From assembly GCA_023101885.1 (NCBI GenBank), contig JALPQD010000246.1, positions 1,660,472-1,724,471 on the forward strand: 64,000 bases of DNA, in the 5' to 3' direction. How positions within the stretch are numbered: the stretch's first letter is position 1; every line of letters begins with the position of its first letter. Of this stretch, positions 58,679-64,000 are shown one piece after another. The position numbers and the translations under genes were made by a program. The DNA is from Typhlomys cinereus. Its lineage: Eukaryota; Chordata; Mammalia; Rodentia; Platacanthomyidae. The notes under the pieces were generated by a model that saw only the letters and a program-made list of their open reading frames with translations, searched no databases and was not told where the DNA came from.

Positions 58679-58795
58679 CAGAAATATCTGTAATTCCAAA
58701 ATATGGGAGGTAGAGGCAGGAGGGTGGTGAGCTCAGTCTGGGCTACCTAGTGAGTGTTCATCCAGCTTTGACAGGGCAGCAAAACAAAACCTGGG
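58679..58795 (+). mobile_element. B1 SINE (7SL-derived)
   Basis: ATCTGTAATTCCAAAATATGGGAGG, then TAGAGGCAGGAGGGTGG, CTCAGTCTGGGCTACCTAGTGAG and GGGCAGCAAAACAAAACC give the B1 order (AATCCCAGC, GGAGGCAGAGGCAGG, AGCCTGGGCTACATAGTGAG, AAAACAAAAC). It is a decayed copy with no clear TSD. Confidence 0.82.
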
Positions 58796-59100
58796 GAAAT
58801 GTGTAAGGACACTTGCCTTGTAACCAAAGAAACCAGAAGTCTGATCCCCAAATCCTACACAGACAATGGACATAACCCATAAATCCAGCCTCTGAAGAAG
58901 GCAGAACATTGCAAATCTCTGACAAAGCGGCTGGTCAGACTAGATTTAATGGCAAACTCTGGGTAGAGACTCAGGCTTTTAACAAGGAGGAAGATCAATG
59001 GAGTACGATTGTTGATATTTGCTTTTGGCTTTCTATTTAATACACATGTGCACATGCAACAACACACATGCAAACAAGCATACACACATGCACACATATA
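58796..59100 (+). mobile_element. B4/ID-like SINE, decayed, after B1
   Basis: AAGGACACTTGCCTTGTAACC and GTCTGATCCCCAAATCC resemble a tRNA-like head, and CAGCCTCTGAAGAAGGC its continuation. A CACATG-rich tail ends at about 59100. A 58930-59040 insert of unknown origin interrupts it. Confidence 0.45.
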
Positions 59101-59420
59101 ACAAGAAAAGAAAAATATTCAAAAGGAAAAAACAAAGACAAACAAACAAATGTAAAACAAAGCAAAAAGAAAAAAGAAAAACCAACATGGTGTCTTTTGG
59201 TTCTATGTCATTTTCCAGTCCTGTCTTTACTAGCTTACACTTTCCTAGCTAGACATGTATATATTCATGCCATCATGATTTTAAAATCTCAGAAAGGCAG
59301 TACAAAGATCCCACTGGTGGACATCAGATGACAGACTGCAAAATGTTACAGGTTCCTCCTTCCTTCAGTGCCCCTGGTCATGGAGCTTTGGATGACAAAG
59401 ACATCTGTGTGGCCAATGAT
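59101..59420. other. Unassigned, A-rich at its start
   Basis: An A-rich low-complexity stretch (59101-59185) and then unassigned sequence. The lysine-rich frames here come from the A-richness. Confidence 0.5.
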
Positions 59421-59428
59421 TTTTTTTC

Positions 59429-59498
59429 TTTTTATTTATTTATTTATTTGTTTGTTTGTTTATTTATTTATTTACTTACTTACTTATTTATTTAATGT
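59429..59498 (+). repeat. (TTTA)n/(TTTG)n microsatellite
   Basis: Runs of TTTA with TTTG and CTTA variants, next to a minus-strand retrotransposon tail. Confidence 0.9.
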
Positions 59499-59518
59499 GG
59501 TATGAGTGCATATGTCCC

Positions 59519-60010
59519 ACTTTTTTATATTTATTCATATTTTCCCCAATCATACAAGTTTAATAGGTACCCTGGTCCCCTCCCTCCCTCCACCCTTCCC
59601 CAGTCCCCCTTGTACCCTCCCCCACTTTTCCACTTCCTTTCACCCCTTCCCTCCCCTTTTCCCAGTGCCTCCCCCACCCACCCTCTCATTCCCTGGAGCA
59701 TCCTTTAGTGTGAATGCCAAACTTCCCTCTGCATCCTCCACTCTAATGAGGTGTAAGGACTCAGTGGCATTGCCCAGAGCCCCTTCTTGGGCTCCCCTTT
59801 AGTATGGAAACACTATTATGACTGTTAATCCTTTGCCTCTAAGGATCCTAGTGCCTGTGATCCATGTTAGACTTTGGGGGGGAGTCTTTGACATGTCAGT
59901 CATTATGCAGGTCATACAAAGTCCAATGGTGGCTACTGTGGTCCTAGCTTTTGTGGAGTATCTTGCATATCATTGGTCCTCCCCATCTTTAGGCTCTTAC
60001 AAATCTAAGC
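59519..60010 (-). mobile_element. L1 3' end fragment, polypurine tract
   Basis: Plus strand: TTTATATTTATTCAT tail, CATACAAGTTTAATAGGTACCC, a C-rich tract of about 100 bases, then AGTGTGAATGCCAAACTTCCC, GTGTAAGGACTCAGTGGCATTGCCC and CATCTTTAGGCTCTTACAA. The order matches 61640-62080 throughout. The copies differ enough for distinct ages. Homology beyond 60010 is unclear. Confidence 0.88.
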
Positions 60011-60240
60011 AGTCATTTGAGTTCGCTGTCTGCAAATGTTCTTCCAAGCACTCTGGAAATAACATAAACTTGCATCAGCAATGCACTTTACAATACAAAC
60101 ACAGTGCTCTCAAAGGTCCAAGACAGACAACACATGGACTTTGGACGTTAGATTCAAGCGTTTCTCGCTTCTAACTAGAAGTATACCCAGTATTCTTTAG
60201 TATCTGTTTACCTATTTTCTTCTGAATTAAAATTGCATGA
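60011..60240. other. Unassigned sequence
   Basis: It may extend the L1 fragment. No firm match. Confidence 0.4.
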
Positions 60241-60241
60241 G

Positions 60242-60344
60242 CCAGGCTAGAAGGATGGCTCAGGGATGCCACTCTTGCTTCCCAAGCAAAAAGACCCAAG
60301 TGAAAACACCAGCCAAAAATGGTGGCACCCTGCATTTCTGACCA
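60242..60344 (+). mobile_element. B2-like SINE, 5' part, split by an LTR
   Basis: CCAGGCTAGAAGGATGGCTCAGGG head and the CTTCCCAAGCAAAAAGACCC arm, ending at GCATTTCTGACCA. The element continues at 60686-60870, after an LTR. Confidence 0.8.
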
Positions 60345-60685
60345 TGTATACTATTTACTCTTGTGTGTTGCTGTGTGAGAACACCCAAAGTCAAGCAACT
60401 TAAGGGAGAAAGGGAGATTCATTCAGTTTAAAGCTCCAGAGGGGAGATACAGTCTTTCATGGCAGAGGCAGCATGGCTGGCTGGCAGAAGCTGGAGGAAG
60501 CTCAATCACTGCAAACATCTTGGAAGTGAGAGCTGCAAGACTCCTTGCTGCAAAGGCAGACTTCTCAACAAGGTAGGGTGGGACTCATCCACCTCAAGGC
60601 CCACCCTCTGTGACTTCCTTCCTCTAGCAAGGCTCCATGTCCAAAGGGTGCCATGACCTTCCCAAACACATTTCAAACCATGACA
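60345..60685 (-). mobile_element. ORR1-type MaLR solo LTR inside a SINE
   Basis: Minus strand starts TGTCATGGTTTGAAATGTG and contains GGAAGGTCATGGCACCC and GATGTTTGCAGTGATTGAGC. The other end is TGTATACTATTTACTC on the plus strand. It shares most blocks with 23535-23855. Flanks GACCA (60340-60344) and CACCA (60684-60688) fit a 5-base target duplication with one change. SINE sequence lies on both sides. Confidence 0.88.
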
Positions 60686-60870
60686 CCAAGGTAGTTGGAT
60701 TCTGGGAAAAGCCAGAGCATAGTAATAAGGAGGTAGAGTAATCCGGGGGAGTTCCCAAAGTTACTCTTGGGCCTTCAAATAAACATACAGTGTTCCTTAA
60801 TACACACACATACAAGTGCATATATACACACAAGTAAACACCTATGATCACACATAAAAATGTATAAATC
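60686..60870 (+). mobile_element. B2-like SINE, 3' part, split by an LTR
   Basis: Resumes with AGGTAGTTGGATTCTGGGAAAAGCC and the GGGGGAGTTCCCAAAGTTACTC block. It ends in a CA/CATA-rich tail. Together with 60242-60344 it makes one SINE. Confidence 0.8.
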
Positions 60871-61625
60871 AATATAAGATTACACTGAATTGTTTTTAAG
60901 TAAAAAGATACCCTTTTTAGTGTTTTTAATTAAACTAGTCACATCAACAGTTTTTGTCATTTCCAGAAGAAACTTTTTCAGGGTAGCAGTTAAAGGTCAT
61001 CAGGCACCTTCTAAGAATTTAGTCTTGGATGAGAACATGTGTGAATGCTTTTGAATATTAAACATATTAACACAGCAATTAGACACTAGCAATTTAAAAT
61101 GTGTATAAATTAAACTATAACTAGCATCTCATTTGACTTAATTTACACTAATTCAGAAAAATATCACTTATCTTCGTACTATGTTTAGATGTCTATCTGA
61201 GTTGTTTGTCCTTTGGACCAAGTTGCTTATTTATATTCTGCATTTCTTGGTAAGTAATATTTAACAGTTTTTTCTTCATCGGTAAAATTACACAAAATAC
61301 TTTATAATGGCAACTTTTCAAGTCAGAAGAAATATTGAAAAATTAAGGAAAGTGATTTGATATGTTTGTTGAATTTCCTACATGAAATGCATGTAATATG
61401 ATAGCTTTCAAAAAGTGCAAACTCATATGAGCTAATTAATAAAGCAAACAACTATTATACTGATCATAAAAAATTTCCTCATAGAAATCCCTTGAAAATA
61501 ATTTGGATATTAAGAAAAGTGTGATTATGAATTTATAAACAATAACATTTCTTAGCAGTTAATCAGATCATTTGAAGTGTTTTTACATAAATGTATTTGG
61601 GTGATTTGGGCTCTAAATTCCTAAT
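60871..61625. other. Unassigned AT-rich sequence
   Basis: No recognised feature. Confidence 0.45.
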
Positions 61626-61639
61626 GAAAGATTTCTTTT

Positions 61640-62441
61640 TTTTTATTAATACATTTTTATTATTATTTCCACTCATACAAACTTAATAGGTACACCAGTT
61701 CCCTCCCTCCCTCCTCCTCCCCCCAAACCCCCTGCTCCCCCTCCCCTCACCCCTCCCTCCCGATCCCCCAGTGCCTCCCGCCCCAATTCCCAGAGAGTCC
61801 TTTATTGTGTATGCCTGACTCTCCTCTGGGCCCTCCTTTCCAACGACGTACAAGGACCCAGCGGCATTTCCCTGAACCCTTTCTCGTGTTCCCCTTAAGC
61901 ATAGAAACACTACTGTGGCTGTCAATTCCTTGCTTCTAAGGATCTTGGTGCCTTTAGCAGATGCTAGACTTTGTGAGGTCAATAGGGCATGCAAAGTCCT
62001 ATTATGATTGCTTCGGCCCTAACTTGTGTGGAGTATCTTGCAAATCATTGCTCCTCCCATCCTTTTGCTCTTACAATCTTACTGCCCCCTCTTCCGCAAA
62101 TGTCCCTGAGCTTCAGGATGGGGAGAGATTAGTCTGGCCCAATTCTAGGTGGTTGATATAGAGTCTCTGAATTTCTGGATTGTGGTTTGTTGATTTTCTT
62201 TTGCAGTTTTGCTGCTCCTGCAATGCCCTTCACTCCATCCTGCTGGATACTGTATGTCACCCCCTGGCCAGAGACAAAAAGCTGTTAAACTGGAGTCTTG
62301 TTATAAGAGCACATTCAAGAGTAGATGTAATGAAAGTAGGAAACCTCAGTAAGGGAGGGGTCAATCACCCATTTGCAAAATGGTTACTTTTTATCTGCCA
62401 GACTATATGCCCTCCCCTTCTGTTGAGATCATACCCCCTCA
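61640..62441 (-). mobile_element. L1 3' UTR, 800 bases, with 14-base TSD
   Basis: Plus strand: T-run and TTATTAATACATTTTTATTATT, CATACAAACTTAATAGGTACACC, a long C-rich tract (polypurine on the element's strand), then the same blocks as 59519-60010. The 5' part (about 62100-62441) extends further into the 3' UTR. Perfect 14-base duplication GAAAGATTTCTTTT at 61626-61639 and 62442-62455. No ORF2 was recognised, so it is a short 5'-truncated insertion. The minus-strand 103-codon frame at 61683-61994 is from the 3' UTR. Confidence 0.95.
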
Positions 62442-62455
62442 GAAAGATTTCTTTT

Positions 62456-63000
62456 ACAATTCTGATCTCTATTTTTCTGAAGGATGTCAAAGAATGTTGC
62501 TCTCAATTGCCTGCAGTAATGCAATAGTATTGTTAATTTTGGAAAGCCATCTCCTTTCTGTCAGGGCAAGCATATTTAACAGAAAGTGAAAGTCTTTGGT
62601 ATCTTACTTTCCCTCATCCCCATACCGATACATTTGAAATTTGTATTTCCTACAAATATTCCTACAGGACACATCCTTCATACTCGCTGCTTCAGGACGA
62701 CTACATTATGGACCTATAAATAGTATGATCTTCAACATGAAATCCTCAAATAATTCACAGCATTACTTACACAGATATAATCACATTATGCATATTTGTT
62801 CTTCAATTTCTATGATGTTGCCTCCAAAATAAAAATTCAAGTTGTATGCACAAATACATTTGGCTCCCATGAGGATTTGGTTTAGACTTGTTGGTAATTA
62901 TTTAGTAATTAACAGTGTTTGTTCTGTACTTTTCACCCAGGCTCACAGCATTTGAAAATTAAACATAAGTTGCAAATCTGAAAGCATGCACACGGATACA
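62456..63000. other. Unassigned sequence
   Basis: No recognised feature. Confidence 0.45.
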
Positions 63001-63760
63001 CGATATGTTGATATGAATGGAAGGAGACATGTCAGTCACCTTCTTCAAGCTTGGGAACCGCCATGAAGTAGGGAACAGGGTGGCTGTAAGAGCTGAAGGG
63101 TAGGTGACGATCTCTCAGCAGGACATACCCATGACCATCATGAACCCAGTGCTATTGGCACTGAGTCTACCCAATGTAGGCCCAGGGAACAGGCAGTTAT
63201 GGACGGGGCGGGGCTCTTAGGGCCCATAATATGGAGTGTTCCTTAGAACAAACACCTGCTTTCTTTGTTTTGAGACTGTCTCGAGTACATCTGTCATCCA
63301 TGGACTTTTTTAGGGACAGAAGAGCTGTAAAGGGTCATTGACACTCATCTATGGGCATGGCCTCGCTGCACATAGTTCTGCCCTAATTACATGTGCCCTC
63401 CAGCTCTTGAGGTCTGGGAGCACTAATGTACAGGGAGAGGAAGGTTAATTGAGAGCCCCACCTAGGAAGCCATGAGGTAGCCATCAGTCATGCTACATCC
63501 TCCCTGCTCCCTTAGGTAACCTTTTTCCCTACTCCTGTAAGCAAAGCCCAATGAACTCCTTGGTTCCTCAAGTTGGAGCTTGGGGTGATCATTACTTAAA
63601 TAGGAAGATGGTTGTGTGGTATCTCCCGAGGAAAAGTCTTCAGATAACAGGCCCATACTGGGGTTATATTGAACTATTGAAAACTAACAGGGTTTCATAG
63701 AAGGAGAGATATAGCCAGCGTGTATCCACTGAGGAATCCATCAGAATCTAATAGTGAGTG
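63001..63760. other. Unassigned block, possibly LTR-derived
   Basis: Less AT-rich than its surroundings. GACGGGGCGGGGC (63201) and AAAGCCCAATGAACTCCTTGG (63544), followed by GGTATCTCCCGAGG, give an LTR-like impression of promoter and polyadenylation parts. No TG…CA termini or known family were recognised. Confidence 0.3.
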
Positions 63761-63836
63761 CAAATTCATGTTCACACAAATAAGTCTGACCACACGCAGA
63801 GGGACACAAAGCATTTCTTAAAAAGTCACAAGTATG

Positions 63837-64000
63837 AAGCTGGAGAGATGGCTCTGGGCTAAAGCTGAGTGTTGGCTCTGACGATAGTCTGCAATTTCAT
63901 CTCTGGAGAGTGGAGCCAGGAAACCCAGAGCAAAGCAATAAGAATATAACACAATCTAGGATGATTCCCGATGTCATGATGTCATCTTTGAACCCCAACA
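63837..64000 (+). mobile_element. B2-superfamily-like SINE, cut by window end
   Basis: GAAGCTGGAGAGATGGCTCTGGG head and body GAGAGTGGAGCCAGGAAACCC, then the AGGATGATTCCCGATGTC block. The window ends before the tail. The B-box region is partly lost. Confidence 0.82.

Noticed and set aside
59818..60174. 118-codon plus-strand frame
   Set aside because: Mostly antisense L1 3' UTR. The rest has no motif.
1..64000. A previously undescribed defence, biosynthetic or regulatory system
   Set aside because: No gene cluster, catalytic motif or coding exon supports one. The window looks like an intergenic or intronic rodent region filled with transposon remains.

Overview
The window is non-coding mammalian nuclear DNA, AT-rich, and very likely from a rodent. 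It holds no convincing complete protein-coding gene, no operon-like organisation and no bacterial, phage or organellar signature. The rodent call rests on the mobile elements: many tRNA-headed SINEs that begin like mouse B2 (GGGGCTGGAGAGATGGCTCAG) but carry a different roughly 280-base body and end in AATAAA-type tails, B1-like and B4/RSINE1-like SINEs, MT/ORR1-type ERVL-MaLR LTRs, and 5'-truncated L1 3' ends with G-rich polypurine tracts. The B2-like head on a non-murine body suggests a B2-superfamily SINE of a non-murid rodent. A dipodid (jerboa or jumping mouse) is my best guess from memory of the families, and it is unproven.

Layout. 1-8.1 kb is mostly unassigned AT-rich sequence with one SINE, an LTR-like piece and a diverged inverted repeat pair (4543-4790 and 6705-7034). 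8.1-10.1 kb has a SINE running into a 200-base polypurine tract and a SINE with a clear target-site duplication (TSD). 10.9-17.3 kb is dense in repeats: an MT-type LTR and two old L1 fragments in opposite orientation, the second split by a younger SINE. 20-29 kb carries four MaLR-type LTRs. 29.3-33.8 kb is the longest stretch without a repeat I can name. 33.8-46 kb contains the youngest-looking SINEs (33842, 38681, 45664), a direct duplication in which only one copy has a SINE (38514-39060 against 42287-42540), and a 228-base L1 with a perfect TSD. 46-53 kb holds three MaLR LTRs, two of them an inverted pair, B4-like SINEs and a U6 snRNA fragment. 53-59 kb is mostly unassigned and contains the only exon-like signal, on the minus strand at 57599-57772. 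59-64 kb holds two L1 3' ends, a SINE split by an LTR, an LTR-like unassigned block, and a SINE cut by the window end.

The open reading frames in the window are explained by repeats, microsatellites or chance. The sequence gives a history of insertions rather than a working system: SINE into L1, LTR into SINE, and SINE into one copy of a duplicated segment. I looked for an undescribed system and did not find one. The strongest leads are the duplication with an empty site, the inverted repeat pair and the possible exon. Calls of repeat families are from memory of consensus sequences, and percent identities were not computed.
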